NCBI GenBank assembly: GCA_003600225.1
Contig: QZFT01000049.1
Span: forward strand, 1 to 62,841
Source: Pseudonocardiaceae bacterium YIM PH 21723
Lineage (GTDB): Bacteria; Actinomycetota; Actinomycetes; Mycobacteriales; Pseudonocardiaceae
Direction of reading: 5' to 3'
DNA: 62,841 nucleotides
Position numbers and translations under genes: made by a program. How positions within the stretch are numbered: the first letter of the stretch is position 1; each line of letters begins with the position of its first letter. The notes under the pieces were generated by a model. It was not told where the DNA came from, ran no database searches, and was given only the letters and a program-made list of their open reading frames with translations. Positions 1-8,601 of this stretch are shown in pieces.

Positions 1-69
1 CGGGAACTCTATGTTGCCCTCGCCGACCTGCACGGACTGGCTGGCTGGACATCCTTCGACACCGGACTC

Positions 70-114
70 ACCACCCGTCTCCCCCTCCAAAGCCGCCTTC
101 GACAACCGCCAGAC
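70..114 (-). repeat. Lone end module of the mosaic intergenic repeat
   Basis: On the minus strand this reads as the module GGCTTTGGAGGGGGAGACGG preceded by TTGTCGAAGG. The same module begins the larger repeats near 22573, 30921, 46105 and 57921. Only the end module is visible here. It lies just downstream of the DUF6474 gene, like the other copies, which also sit at gene ends. The rest of 1-174 shows no gene I can support. Confidence 0.75.
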
Positions 115-174
115 GCGACCGACCGAAACACCCGACCCTGACAAAGCACCGTTCAACTTGGTGAAGAAAGCCGG

Positions 175-591
175 TCAGCGGTCGAGCAGGCGTTCGGCCA
201 GGCCGGTTTCGATGGAGTCGAGTTCCGTGGAGACTGCCTTGTGCACGCTGCGCCGCCTGCTCGTGGGCATGTGTTCGGCGGCGCGGACGGCCGCCGTCAG
301 CCGGCGGGCGGTGTCGCCCGCCTCCGAGGCGAAGGCGGCGTGGTTCGCCGGCAGGTCGTCCAGGGCGGTGACCACGTTGTTCAGCCGCGCGTGCAGCGCG
401 CCGCCGCGGCCGGAGTACTGGCCGATCTCCGCCAGGGGCACGCCGAGGCGTCTGGCCCGGTTCTTCTCGTATGCCTCGCGGGCGGATGCGGCCGCTTTGA
501 TCGCGAACGGCAGCAGCACCGGGCCGGCCACCTTGACCACGGCGATGATGTTCCGCGCCATGCTGGGTGTGATTTTCGGAAGGCGAGCCAT
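175..591 (-). CDS. DUF6474 family protein
   Basis: A 138-residue protein that I recognise as the actinobacterial DUF6474 family, whose function is unknown. The N-terminus (MARLPKITPSMARNIIAVVK) has a hydrophobic stretch at about residues 13-36 that could be a membrane or amphipathic segment. A basic, helical body rich in Arg and Ala follows. There is no signal peptide with a cleavage site and no catalytic motif. It is leftward and monocistronic, divergent from the nuclease gene at 744. The family call rests on recognition of the N-terminal pattern. Coding status is supported by GC3 bias and a clean ATG. Confidence 0.7.
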   Translation of the reverse strand: MARLPKITPSMARNIIAVVKVAGPVLLPFAIKAAASAREAYEKNRARRLGVPLAEIGQYSGRGGALHARLNNVVTALDDLPANHAAFASEAGDTARRLTAAVRAAEHMPTSRRRSVHKAVSTELDSIETGLAERLLDR

Positions 592-743
592 GCACCCCAG
601 GCTAATCGACCTTCCCCATGATCGTCTTCGCGACAGGCAGCGCGACAGGCTAGGTGGAGAAATGCTCGCATTTCCACCTCGGTTGGCCGAAGATCACTGG
701 GGTGACGGGCGCGAATGTCGGAGCAGACACCTACGCTGCGACC

Positions 744-2381
744 ATGGAAACTCCGGTTCTGCTCGACGCGGGCGTCGTCAGTCGATGCCGTCGCCGGGTG
801 CACCTGGAGCACGATCCGGCCATGGCCGACACCCCCAGGGCGCCCACCGATCCCGCTGCGCAGCAACGGATCGACGACGCCAGGGCGCACCGTCGCAAGG
901 TCGCGGACAAGCTCGCCCGGCTGCACGGCGCCGGCTGGATGGAGATCCCCTACGACGTGCCCGCGTCCGCCCGGGAACGCGCGACGCTGTCCGCGTTGAA
1001 GGCCGGAGCCGCCTTCGTCTGGGGCCCGCAGCTGCCGATGGACAACGACGGCGGCAGGCGTGGCGGTATCGATCTGCTGGTCCGCATCGCGACCGGATAC
1101 GTCCCGGTCCTGGTGGTACGGCACAAGACCACCGATCCCGGCAACGGCGCCCGCACCTCGCCGCTCACCGAACCGGAGCCCGGCGGCGCGCGGGTCGACC
1201 CGCTGCGCAAGGTCCGGCCGCAGCCGCGGGACCAGCTCCGGCTGTGCCACTCGGTACGCATGCTGCAGGCCGCCGGGTACGCCGCGGACGGCCGCAACTT
1301 CGGCGGGGTCATCGGGCTGGACGCCGATGTCGTGCTCTGGCACGACCTGGACATGCCCAGCTGGCCGGGCGGTCGCAGCGCGCTCGCCGAGTACGACAGC
1401 CGGTTCGCCGACCGGATCGCGGTGGCCACCGCCGCCGCCCGGGGCGCGACCCCGCTGGCCCTGCCCTCCCGCATCGTGGAATGCCGCAGCTGCCCGTGGT
1501 GGCCGACCTGCGAGGCCGAACTGCTCGGCGCGCGGGACGTCAGCCTGGTGCTGCGTGGCGAGGACGCCGCGTCCCTGCGCTCCATCGGCGTGACCACGGT
1601 GGACGGCCTGGCCGCGCTGGACCTGCACAACGAGCCACCGGTGCCGTTCGTCGGGGTGGCGTTCACCGACGCCGTCCTGCTGGCCAGGGCCTGGCTGCGG
1701 GGCATGACGATCGTGCGCCGGCGCGAGGAGATCGACGTGCCGCGCGGCGACGTGGAACTCGACGTGGACATGGAGAGCTTCGGCGACGCCGGCGCCTACA
1801 TGTGGGGCTGCTATCTGTCCGGTGTGGACATCGGTGAGCAGCAGGGATACCGCGAGTTCTCCACCTGGGAACCGTTGCCCTGCACCGATGAGGGCCGGTC
1901 CTTCAGCGAGTTCTGGACCTGGCTGGCCAAGGTTCGGGTCAAGGTGAAGGCACGCGGCCTGACCTTCCGCGCCTACTGCTACAACGAGCTGGCGGAGAAC
2001 CGCTGGATGTACAGCTCGGTGGAACGCTTCCCGGACGCCCCCGGCATGCCGAAGCACGAAGAGGTGCGGGCGTTCATCCAGTCCGACGAGTGGGTCGACA
2101 TCTTCGGCGTCGTCCGCGACCAGTTCCTGTGCGCCAAGGGCAAGGGCCTCAAGGTGGTGGCTCCGGCAGCGGGGTTCAGCTGGCGGGATCCGGATGCCGG
2201 CGGGGAGAACTCCATGCGCTGGTATCGCGACGCCGTCGGCATGGACGGCAACCCGCCGGACGAGGCGCAGAAGACGCGGCTGATCGAGTACAACGAGGAC
2301 GATGTCCGGGCCACGCACGCGTTGCGTGAATGGATGACCTCGGAGCGCATCAGGGAAATACCCTATGCCGGGGAGCTATAG
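744..2381 (+). CDS. TM0106-family RecB-like putative nuclease
   Basis: A 545-residue protein with the TM0106 layout. The N-terminal half is RecB-nuclease-like and carries a cysteine cluster (VECRSCPWWPTCEAE, about residues 248-262), as in Fe-S cluster-containing RecB nucleases. The C-terminal half is a YprB-like RNase H-fold domain with acidic motifs ELDVDMES at about 338-345 and NEDDVRATHALREWM near the end. It probably cleaves or trims nucleic acid, but the substrate is unknown. I chose ATG 744 rather than the upstream ATG at 654, because VLLDAGVVSRCRRRVHLEHDP is the usual family start and the 30 residues before it look unlike protein. No partner genes are adjacent. Confidence 0.8.
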   Translation: METPVLLDAGVVSRCRRRVHLEHDPAMADTPRAPTDPAAQQRIDDARAHRRKVADKLARLHGAGWMEIPYDVPASARERATLSALKAGAAFVWGPQLPMDNDGGRRGGIDLLVRIATGYVPVLVVRHKTTDPGNGARTSPLTEPEPGGARVDPLRKVRPQPRDQLRLCHSVRMLQAAGYAADGRNFGGVIGLDADVVLWHDLDMPSWPGGRSALAEYDSRFADRIAVATAAARGATPLALPSRIVECRSCPWWPTCEAELLGARDVSLVLRGEDAASLRSIGVTTVDGLAALDLHNEPPVPFVGVAFTDAVLLARAWLRGMTIVRRREEIDVPRGDVELDVDMESFGDAGAYMWGCYLSGVDIGEQQGYREFSTWEPLPCTDEGRSFSEFWTWLAKVRVKVKARGLTFRAYCYNELAENRWMYSSVERFPDAPGMPKHEEVRAFIQSDEWVDIFGVVRDQFLCAKGKGLKVVAPAAGFSWRDPDAGGENSMRWYRDAVGMDGNPPDEAQKTRLIEYNEDDVRATHALREWMTSERIREIPYAGEL

Positions 2382-2441
2382 AGCGGGAATTCTTTTAATG
2401 CCGCTATGTGGGTCGACTAACAAAGCGGTATCTATTTTCGC

Positions 2442-3002
2442 TTAGCGGAAGTCGGCGACGTACTTGCCCGAGTAGCCGTATTGATCGCCGCTCAACGGGC
2501 GCGTGACGTCGACGTCCAGCCGCACGCAGCCGTCGTCCTCGTCGTAGAACTCGTACACGCTGGCCTCGGTGCGCAGCGGCCCCGGCAGTTCGAAACTCCA
2601 CTGCCCGATGCACAGCCGCTGCGACCCGGTGGTGATCCGCAGCCCGCCCCGGTTGTCCACACTCAACGTCTGTGTGGCCCGGAGCACACCGCGGAGCCGC
2701 GGATATTCCAAGGTCAGGCCAGTGAACTCGTCGTAGGTCCAACTGGCCTCGACCTTCCGCGGCCGGGTGAAGTGGAAGATGCTGGTCATCGACAGCACCT
2801 CCCGCCCGTGGCCGTCACGGAACGCCCTGCTCTCCAGGGAGAACGGCACAGCCTGGCGGGAGAACCGATCCCGCCAGATGTGCACCTCGCCGAAGCCCCA
2901 GCCGATCACGCCGTCGGTGGACGACGGCAGGTAATGCAACTGCAACTTCGGGTGCAGCCGCTCGTAGTCCGTTCCGAGCGCACGCTGGAACACCGAATTC
3001 AT
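2442..3002 (-). CDS. DUF4166 domain-containing protein
   Basis: A 186-residue protein. The opening motif (FQRALGTDYERLHPKLQLHY) and the following beta-rich body match DUF4166, a family of unknown function often found alone or fused to oxidoreductases. There is no signal peptide or membrane helix. The ATG at 3002 follows GGAGAAGGTC, a usable ribosome site. The 156-bp gap upstream carries three copies of a CTTTGCG motif (see the 3091-3142 entry) that may control it. It lies downstream of the SDR gene on the same strand but is too far away for tight coupling. Confidence 0.75.
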   Translation of the reverse strand: MNSVFQRALGTDYERLHPKLQLHYLPSSTDGVIGWGFGEVHIWRDRFSRQAVPFSLESRAFRDGHGREVLSMTSIFHFTRPRKVEASWTYDEFTGLTLEYPRLRGVLRATQTLSVDNRGGLRITTGSQRLCIGQWSFELPGPLRTEASVYEFYDEDDGCVRLDVDVTRPLSGDQYGYSGKYVADFR

Positions 3003-3090
3003 GACCTTCTCCGCACAAAAAACGACACTGTTGCCGATTGATACGTAAACCAGTGCGTCTGCGGATTAGTCCATCCGGGCGCATCACAGC

Positions 3091-3142
3091 AAACTTTGCG
3101 TAAAACTTTGCGGTGTCCACTTTTTTGGATGCCTACGCAAAG
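3091..3142. promoter_or_regulatory. Repeated CTTTGCG(T/G) motif upstream of the DUF4166 gene
   Basis: CTTTGCGTA at 3094-3102 and CTTTGCGGT at 3105-3113 are direct repeats 11 bp apart, one helical turn. An inverted copy, TACGCAAAG, lies at 3134-3142. They are in the gap upstream of the leftward DUF4166 gene. The layout is operator-like, but the regulator is unknown. Confidence 0.4.
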
Positions 3143-3158
3143 CCCGCTGCGAGGTTAC

Positions 3159-3917
3159 CTAGCGTGGCGCCATGCGCAACGAGCCGTCCATCCGGATCAC
3201 TTCGCCGTTCAGGTAGTCGTGCTCGGCGATCGCGATCACCAGCTGCGCGTACTCGTCCGGCCGGCCGAGGCGCTTGGGGAACGGCACTCCGGCGGCCAGC
3301 GTGGCGCGGAACTCCTCGGACACGGTGGCCAGCATCGGGGTGTCGATGATGCCGGGGGCGATGGTCATCACCCGGATACCGAAGCTGGCCAGGTCGCGGG
3401 CGCTGGACAGGGTCAGCCCGACAACGCCGCCCTTGGACGAGGCGTAGGCGACCTGCCCGACCTGTCCGTCGAACGCGGCGACCGAGGCGGTGTTGACCAC
3501 CAGGCCGCGCTGGCCGTTCTCGTCGGCCTCGGTCTTCGCGATGGCCTCGGCGGCCAGCCGCATGACGTTGAAGGTGCCGATCAGGTTGACCTCGATGACG
3601 GCCCGGAACAGGTCCAGTTCGTGCGGGCCCTGCTTGCCGAGGATGCGCTTGGACGGGCCGATACCGGCACAGTTCACCACGGTCCGCAGCGGGACACCCG
3701 AGGCGACGGCGGTCTGCACGCCCGCGGCGACCTCCTCGTGCGAGGTCACGTCGGCGGCGACGTAGGTGATGCCGTCCAGCTGCTCGGCGTTCTCCAGCGA
3801 GCGCTCAAGATCAAAGGCGAACACCTGCGCACCCTGCGCGACAAGGGCCCGTGCGGTGGCCGCGCCCAACCCCGATGCGCCACCGGTGACGATCGCGGCT
3901 GTGTCCTTGAGCTGCAT
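3159..3917 (-). CDS. SDR oxidoreductase, 3-hydroxyacyl-CoA dehydrogenase type-2-like
   Basis: A 252-residue classical short-chain dehydrogenase. It has the cofactor glycine motif TGGASGLG at about 11-18, the NCAG motif at about 87-90 and the YASSK active-site pair after a catalytic Ser. Aspartate in FAFDLERS after beta-2 favours NAD over NADP. The overall pattern (GVPFPKRLGRPDEYAQLV, C-terminal NGEVIRMDGSLRM) resembles HSD17B10 and FadB2-type 3-hydroxyacyl-CoA dehydrogenases, suggesting a role in beta-oxidation or branched-chain acid breakdown. The start is ATG 3917 behind GGAGGAGAA. No other beta-oxidation gene is adjacent, so the substrate is inferred. Confidence 0.85.
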   Translation of the reverse strand: MQLKDTAAIVTGGASGLGAATARALVAQGAQVFAFDLERSLENAEQLDGITYVAADVTSHEEVAAGVQTAVASGVPLRTVVNCAGIGPSKRILGKQGPHELDLFRAVIEVNLIGTFNVMRLAAEAIAKTEADENGQRGLVVNTASVAAFDGQVGQVAYASSKGGVVGLTLSSARDLASFGIRVMTIAPGIIDTPMLATVSEEFRATLAAGVPFPKRLGRPDEYAQLVIAIAEHDYLNGEVIRMDGSLRMAPR

Positions 3918-3954
3918 TTCTCCTCCAAGTCAGCTGGCTACGCTGAGTTGGAGA

Positions 3955-4089
3955 CTAGTCAATGAGGACCCGATCACTGCGCTGCTGCGATGTGTCCCAC
4001 TTCTCGGCCGCCGACAACAGCGCCATGAGCGGCACAGCGGCGATCAATGCCAGTACCACGAACATGCCCGCGATCCCGAGGAGAGCCAT
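3955..4089 (-). CDS. Possible 44-residue single-pass membrane protein
   Basis: A short leftward reading frame starting MALLGIAGMFVVLALIAAVP. One hydrophobic helix spans about residues 2-27, followed by a short polar tail ending RSDRVLID. Third codon positions are mostly G or C, which supports coding on the minus strand. No strong ribosome site precedes the ATG. It sits between the SDR and aldo/keto reductase genes, both leftward. I recognise no family. It could be a real small membrane protein or chance. Confidence 0.35.
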   Translation of the reverse strand: MALLGIAGMFVVLALIAAVPLMALLSAAEKWDTSQQRSDRVLID

Positions 4090-4181
4090 GCCGCAATGCT
4101 GACTGAATTACACGCGTGTCCGCGTCCACCTGCGGTGTTTCAGTCAGGTCCGTCCGAGGGACTACCGGTGTAATCAGGCTG

Positions 4182-5144
4182 TTACCGGCGGCCCGGAGGG
4201 CAGATCGCGTTGATTTCCGCAAGATCCTCCTGGGTGGGACGCCAGCTCGCGGCAGTGGCGTTCTCGGTCACCTGCTCCAGCGAGGTGGCGCCGGCGATCA
4301 CCGAGGACACCACGGGCTGCGCGGCCAGCCAGCCGATGGCCAGCTGCACCATGGAGATGCCATGGGACTCGGCGAACACCCGCAGCTTCTCGATCCGTTC
4401 CCAGGGAGCGTCGTTCAGCAGCCGGACCCGGCTGGCCAGCCGGGAACCCTCCGGCGCGGAGCCCTCGTGGCGGTACTTGCCGGTCAGCAGGCCGTTGGCC
4501 AGGGGGAAGTACGGCAGCAGGCCGACCTGGAACTTCTGGCAGCTGGGGATGATCTCCCGTTCTGCCTCGCGCTCCAGCAGTGAGTAGTGGTTCTGCGCGG
4601 AGATCGGTGCGGGCAGGTTCCGGGTCTTCGCCGTCCACGCGGCGTCCGCCACCTGCCAGCCCGCCAGATTGCAGTGGCCGATGTACCGGATCTTGCCCGC
4701 CGCGACCAGGTCACTCAACGCGTCCAGGGTTTCCTCGATGGGGGTACCCGGATCGGGGCGGTGCAGCTGGTAGAGGTCGATCCAGTCGGTGTCCAGCCGG
4801 CGCAACGACGAGTCCACCGCCTGCTGGACATAACGACGCGACGCCCGGGCGCCGAAGTCCGGCCCGTTGGCGCCCTGCATGTCCATGCCGAACTTGGTGG
4901 CGATCAACGCCTGGTCCCGCTTGCCCGCGAGGGCCTCGCCGAGCAGCTCTTCGCTGCGCCCGCGCGGAGCCCCGTAGACGTCCGCGACGTCGAAGAAGGT
5001 GATGCCCGCGTCCAGGGCGGCGTTCACCACGACCTTGGCGCCGTCGATCGTCTCGGTGCTGGTTCCCGGCCGGCCGAGGTTGTTGCAGCCCAGGCCGACC
5101 ACACTCACCGACAGCCCTGAATCGCCTAACCGTCGTTGCTCCAC
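4182..5144 (-). CDS. Aldo/keto reductase
   Basis: A 320-residue cytosolic NADP-dependent aldo/keto reductase of the YghZ/L-glyceraldehyde-3-phosphate reductase-like group. The catalytic tetrad is visible: Asp and Tyr in FDVADVYG, Lys in IATKFG, and His in LYQLHRPDP. The C-terminal cofactor motif VIAGATSLEQVTEN is intact. The length is normal for the family. ATG 5144 begins MEQRRLGDSGLSVSVVGLG, the standard family start. It diverges from the UDP-glucose dehydrogenase gene across a gap of about 150 bp. The physiological substrate cannot be told from sequence. Confidence 0.88.
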   Translation of the reverse strand: MEQRRLGDSGLSVSVVGLGCNNLGRPGTSTETIDGAKVVVNAALDAGITFFDVADVYGAPRGRSEELLGEALAGKRDQALIATKFGMDMQGANGPDFGARASRRYVQQAVDSSLRRLDTDWIDLYQLHRPDPGTPIEETLDALSDLVAAGKIRYIGHCNLAGWQVADAAWTAKTRNLPAPISAQNHYSLLEREAEREIIPSCQKFQVGLLPYFPLANGLLTGKYRHEGSAPEGSRLASRVRLLNDAPWERIEKLRVFAESHGISMVQLAIGWLAAQPVVSSVIAGATSLEQVTENATAASWRPTQEDLAEINAICPPGRR

Positions 5145-5296
5145 AGCGCGCCACCTTACGACTACTGCCGGTCGGGACGGAATCTGATGGGGTAACAGTC
5201 GAGTAGTGACGATGTCCGGAAACCAGACGCTGTACAGCTCACGTTCACAGTGCTGGGGTATGTCAGTACAGGAAGTCAGCCAAGCCGAGGAGGTTC

Positions 5297-6604
5297 GTGG
5301 TGTTCAGCCGGCGGATTGCGGTAGTGGGCACGGGATATGTGGGCCTCACGACCGGCGCGTGCCTCGCGTCGCTAGGGCACCATGTGACCTGCGCGGATGT
5401 TGATCCGGCGAAGGTGGACCGGCTCAAGTCCGGCCAGGTGACGATCCTGGAGCCGGGGCTGGAGGAGCTCGTCGCCTCGGGTCTCGCAGCGGGCAGGCTG
5501 GAGTTCGTGCTGGGGGCCAGGAATGCGGTTGCCGAGGCCGAGGTCATCTTCCTGTGTGTACCGACACCCATGGGTCAGGGCGGCGCCGCCGACCTCTCCG
5601 CGGTGGAGTCGGTCGCCGAGGAGATCCGGAATCTGCTCCCCGAACGTTGTGTGATTGTCAACAAATCGACTGTTCCGGTCGGCACGGCCGCGCGGGTGCG
5701 GGACCTCATCGGCCGCGAGGACATCGCCGTGGTGAGCAACCCGGAGTTCCTCCGCGAGGGCAGCGCGGTCCACGACTTCCTCAACCCGGACCGGATCGTG
5801 GTGGGCTGCGACGCGCAGGACGCCGCGGAGCGCGTCGCCGCGCTGTACGCCCGGCTCGGTGCGCCGACCGTGCTCACCGACGCGGCCAGCGCGGAGATGG
5901 TGAAGTACGCGGCCAACTGCTTCCTGGCGATGAAGCTGTCCTACGTGAACGCGATCGCCGAACTGTGCGAGCGGCTCGGCGCCGACGTCAACGACGTGAC
6001 CGAGGGCATGGGCTACGACCGCCGGATCGGCCAGGCGTTCCTCAACCCCGGGCCTGGCTGGGGCGGTTCCTGTCTGCCGAAGGATGTGCAGGCGTTGCTG
6101 CAGGTCAGCGAGGCGGCCGACTTCGACTTCAGCCTGCTGCGGTCCACCAGCGACAGCAATGAGCGGCAACGCGCCCGGATGGTGCAGAAGGTCAAGGAGG
6201 CCATCGGCGTGGACTCCCTGGCGGGCGTCCGGATCGGCATCCTGGGCCTCACCTTCAAGGCGGGTACCGACGACCTGCGGGATTCGCCCTCGCTGGCGGT
6301 CGCCAGGCTGCTCGCCGAGGAAGGCGCCGAACTCACCGGCTTCGACCCCGGCGTCCCGCTCGCGGTGACCGGGGTGACCGACGCGGTGACCGTGGTCGGC
6401 GACCCGTACCAGGTGGCCAAGGGCGCGGCGGCGCTGGTGCTGCTCACCGAGTGGCCGGAGTTCCGCACCCTCGACTGGCCGCGGGTGGCCGAGCTGCTGG
6501 ACAACAAGATCGTGGTGGACACCCGGAACCTGCTGGACCGCGACGTCCTGAGCCGCGCCGGCATCTCCTGGCACGGCGTCGGCCGCCCCACCCTGGTCAG
6601 CTGA
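5297..6604 (+). CDS. UDP-glucose 6-dehydrogenase family protein
   Basis: A 435-residue nucleotide-sugar dehydrogenase that would oxidise UDP-glucose to UDP-glucuronate in two NAD-dependent steps. The N-terminal Rossmann domain begins IAVVGTGYVGLTTG. The central domain has NPEFLREG, and the catalytic Cys is in GGSCLPKD at about 259. The C-terminal domain contains GLTFKAGTDDLRDSP. GDP-mannose dehydrogenases share these motifs, so the substrate is inferred. AGGAGG at 5288-5293 precedes two adjacent GTG codons at 5297 and 5300. The second has the better spacing, so the true start may be 5300. It probably supplies uronate for surface glycan. A long palindrome follows the stop. Confidence 0.9.
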   Translation: MVFSRRIAVVGTGYVGLTTGACLASLGHHVTCADVDPAKVDRLKSGQVTILEPGLEELVASGLAAGRLEFVLGARNAVAEAEVIFLCVPTPMGQGGAADLSAVESVAEEIRNLLPERCVIVNKSTVPVGTAARVRDLIGREDIAVVSNPEFLREGSAVHDFLNPDRIVVGCDAQDAAERVAALYARLGAPTVLTDAASAEMVKYAANCFLAMKLSYVNAIAELCERLGADVNDVTEGMGYDRRIGQAFLNPGPGWGGSCLPKDVQALLQVSEAADFDFSLLRSTSDSNERQRARMVQKVKEAIGVDSLAGVRIGILGLTFKAGTDDLRDSPSLAVARLLAEEGAELTGFDPGVPLAVTGVTDAVTVVGDPYQVAKGAAALVLLTEWPEFRTLDWPRVAELLDNKIVVDTRNLLDRDVLSRAGISWHGVGRPTLVS

Positions 6605-6607
6605 CTT

Positions 6608-6655
6608 CCGAACTTGGCGATGTTCGCAGCGAAGCTCGAACATCGCCAAGTTCGG
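6608..6655. repeat. Palindrome family 1, copy 1
   Basis: The arms CCGAACTTGGCGATGTTCG (6608-6626) and CGAACATCGCCAAGTTCGG (6637-6655) form a perfect 19-bp stem with a 10-nt loop. Compared with the other copies, the outer arm bases differ but stay paired. It lies three bases after the dehydrogenase stop, so it can act as a transcript-end hairpin, although no T-run follows. Confidence 0.85.
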
Positions 6656-6678
6656 GACATCTGTTCCAAGATGGATGC

Positions 6679-8454
6679 ATGTTCACTACTCGACCGGAAC
6701 TGACCGGCAGTTTTGGCATGGTCGCGTCCACGCACTGGCTGGCCACGGCCACCGGCATGTCGATCCTGGAGCAGGGCGGCAACGCCTTCGACGCGGCGGT
6801 GGCGGCGGGGTTCACGCTGCAGGTGGCCGAACCACATCTGAACGGGCTCGGCGGTGAGGTCCCCGCGATCTTCACCACCGCGGCGAACCCGGTGCCGACC
6901 GTCCTGTGCGGCCAGGGCGTGGCCCCCGCCGCCGCGACCCCGGCGTACTTCCGCGAGCTGGGCCTGGACCTGGTGCCCGGGAACGGGTTGCTCGCCGCGA
7001 CGACACCCGGAGCCTGGGACGGGTGGCTGATGCTGCTCCGCGACCACGGCACCTTCACCCTGCGCCAGGTCCTGGACCAGGCCATCGGCTACGCGCGCAC
7101 CGGGGTGCCGTGGTTGCCGGGCATCCGTACCACCATCGACGCCGTCACCACGCACTTCCGGGAGCACTGGCCGAGTTCCGCGCGGCTGTGGCTGGAGCAG
7201 CGGGCGGACGCCGTCCGGCAGCCCGCGCTGGCCGACACCTATGAACGGCTGCTGGCCGCCGCCGTCGGCCCCACCCGCGAAGCGCAGATCGATGCCGCCC
7301 GGAAGGCCTGGTCGCAGGGCTTCATCGCGGAGGCCATCGAGGACTTCGGCAGGCAGGCCTTCCGGGACGAGTCCGGCGCGGACCACGCGGGCCTGCTGAC
7401 CGGCCAGGACCTGGCGCAGTGGCAGGCGAGCTACGAGGACGCGCTCACCGTCGACCTGCCCGGCGGCTGGACCCTGGCGAAGATCGGCGCCTGGTCACAG
7501 GGACCCGCGCTGGCCCAGCAGCTCCAGCTGCTGCGCGGCTTCGACCTGGAGTACTCCGGCGGCAGGCCGACCGCACGCACCATCCACCTGGCCGTGGAGG
7601 CCGCCAAGCTGGCCTTCGCCGATCGCGAGGCCTGGTACGGCGATCATCCCGATGTTCCGGTGAAAGACCTGGTCAGCGAGCAGTACGCGGATCAGCGGCG
7701 GTCGTTGATCGGCGACACCGCGAGCCTGGAACTACGTCCCGGCTCGCCGGGTGGCCGCACTCCGGTGTTCGCGGAGTACATCGCGCAGGGCCGGGGGATC
7801 GGCGCCGGCGAGGGCAAGATGGGCGGCGGACTCGGCGAACCCACCGTGCGCACGGACGGGGTCACCCGGGGCGACACGGTGCACATCGACATCGTCGACC
7901 GGTGGGGGAACATGATCTCCGCGACGCCGTCCGGCGGCTGGCTGCAATCCTCGCCGACCATCCCGGAGCTGGGCTTCTGCCTGAACAGCCGGGCGCAGAT
8001 GTTCTGGCTGGACGAGGGGCTGCCGAACTCCATCGGCCCCGGTAAGCGGCCGCGGATCACGCTCAGCCCGTCGCTGGCGCTGCGGGATGGGCAGCCACGC
8101 ATCGCGTTCGGCACGCCGGGCGGAGATCAACAGGATCAGTGGCAGCTGGTGCTCTGGCTCGCGCACACCGTCGGCGGGCTGAACCTGCAGGCCGCCATCG
8201 ACAGCCCGGCCTGGCAGAGCGCCGCGTTCCCGAGCTCCTTCTACCCGCGTTCCTGGGAACCCGGGCAGCTGGTGGTCGAGTCCCGGCACGGCGAGGAGGT
8301 GCTGGGTGAACTGCGCGAACGTGGTCACACGGTGGTGGATGCCGGCCCATGGGCACTGGGCAGGCTCTCGGCGGTGAGCCGGGACCCGGAAACGGGTTGG
8401 CTGCGTGGTGCAGCCAACCCGCGAGGTTCCCAGGGCTACGCCGCCGGTCGCTGA
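6679..8454 (+). CDS. Gamma-glutamyltransferase family protein
   Basis: A 591-residue N-terminal nucleophile hydrolase that would cleave or transfer gamma-glutamyl groups, for example from glutathione-like thiols. The large-subunit start GMVASTHWLATATGMSILEQGGNAFDAAVA is typical, shown here only as GMVAST and EQGGNAFDA. The nucleophile at the autocleavage point is Thr400 in GDTVHIDIVD. GKRPRITLSPS and FGTPGGDQQDQW complete the substrate pocket. No signal peptide is evident, unlike secreted homologues. ATG 6679 was chosen because the upstream part of the open frame belongs to the previous gene and palindrome. Substrate specificity is not determinable from sequence. Confidence 0.88.
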   Translation: MFTTRPELTGSFGMVASTHWLATATGMSILEQGGNAFDAAVAAGFTLQVAEPHLNGLGGEVPAIFTTAANPVPTVLCGQGVAPAAATPAYFRELGLDLVPGNGLLAATTPGAWDGWLMLLRDHGTFTLRQVLDQAIGYARTGVPWLPGIRTTIDAVTTHFREHWPSSARLWLEQRADAVRQPALADTYERLLAAAVGPTREAQIDAARKAWSQGFIAEAIEDFGRQAFRDESGADHAGLLTGQDLAQWQASYEDALTVDLPGGWTLAKIGAWSQGPALAQQLQLLRGFDLEYSGGRPTARTIHLAVEAAKLAFADREAWYGDHPDVPVKDLVSEQYADQRRSLIGDTASLELRPGSPGGRTPVFAEYIAQGRGIGAGEGKMGGGLGEPTVRTDGVTRGDTVHIDIVDRWGNMISATPSGGWLQSSPTIPELGFCLNSRAQMFWLDEGLPNSIGPGKRPRITLSPSLALRDGQPRIAFGTPGGDQQDQWQLVLWLAHTVGGLNLQAAIDSPAWQSAAFPSSFYPRSWEPGQLVVESRHGEEVLGELRERGHTVVDAGPWALGRLSAVSRDPETGWLRGAANPRGSQGYAAGR

Positions 8455-8520
8455 CCGCCTCGGGTCCGTCCTTACTCACCTAAGGCGGCCTTTGCCGGTG
8501 CAACGACCGTAGACAGGACG

Positions 8521-8553
8521 AAGGGGTACCGACCGAAAAGGCCGGTACCCCTT
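8521..8553. terminator. Bidirectional intrinsic terminator
   Basis: AAGGGGTACCG (8521-8531) pairs perfectly with CGGTACCCCTT (8543-8553), and CTTCTTTAG follows on the plus strand. It lies between the convergent gamma-glutamyltransferase and secreted-protein genes and can serve both. Confidence 0.75.
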
Positions 8554-8601
8554 CTTTAGCCCAGCGGTAATTCCAGTGCCCTGACAGCCCAGGGCCAGGA
8601 A

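Noticed and set aside
381-2318. Long minus-strand frame (645 residues) across the nuclease gene
   Set aside because: Composition is shadow-like (His, Arg, Gly, Val-rich with no domain), and the plus-strand frame has clear family motifs.
5206-5403. 65-residue frame in front of the UDP-glucose dehydrogenase
   Set aside because: It overlaps the true start region, lacks a ribosome site and has no domain.
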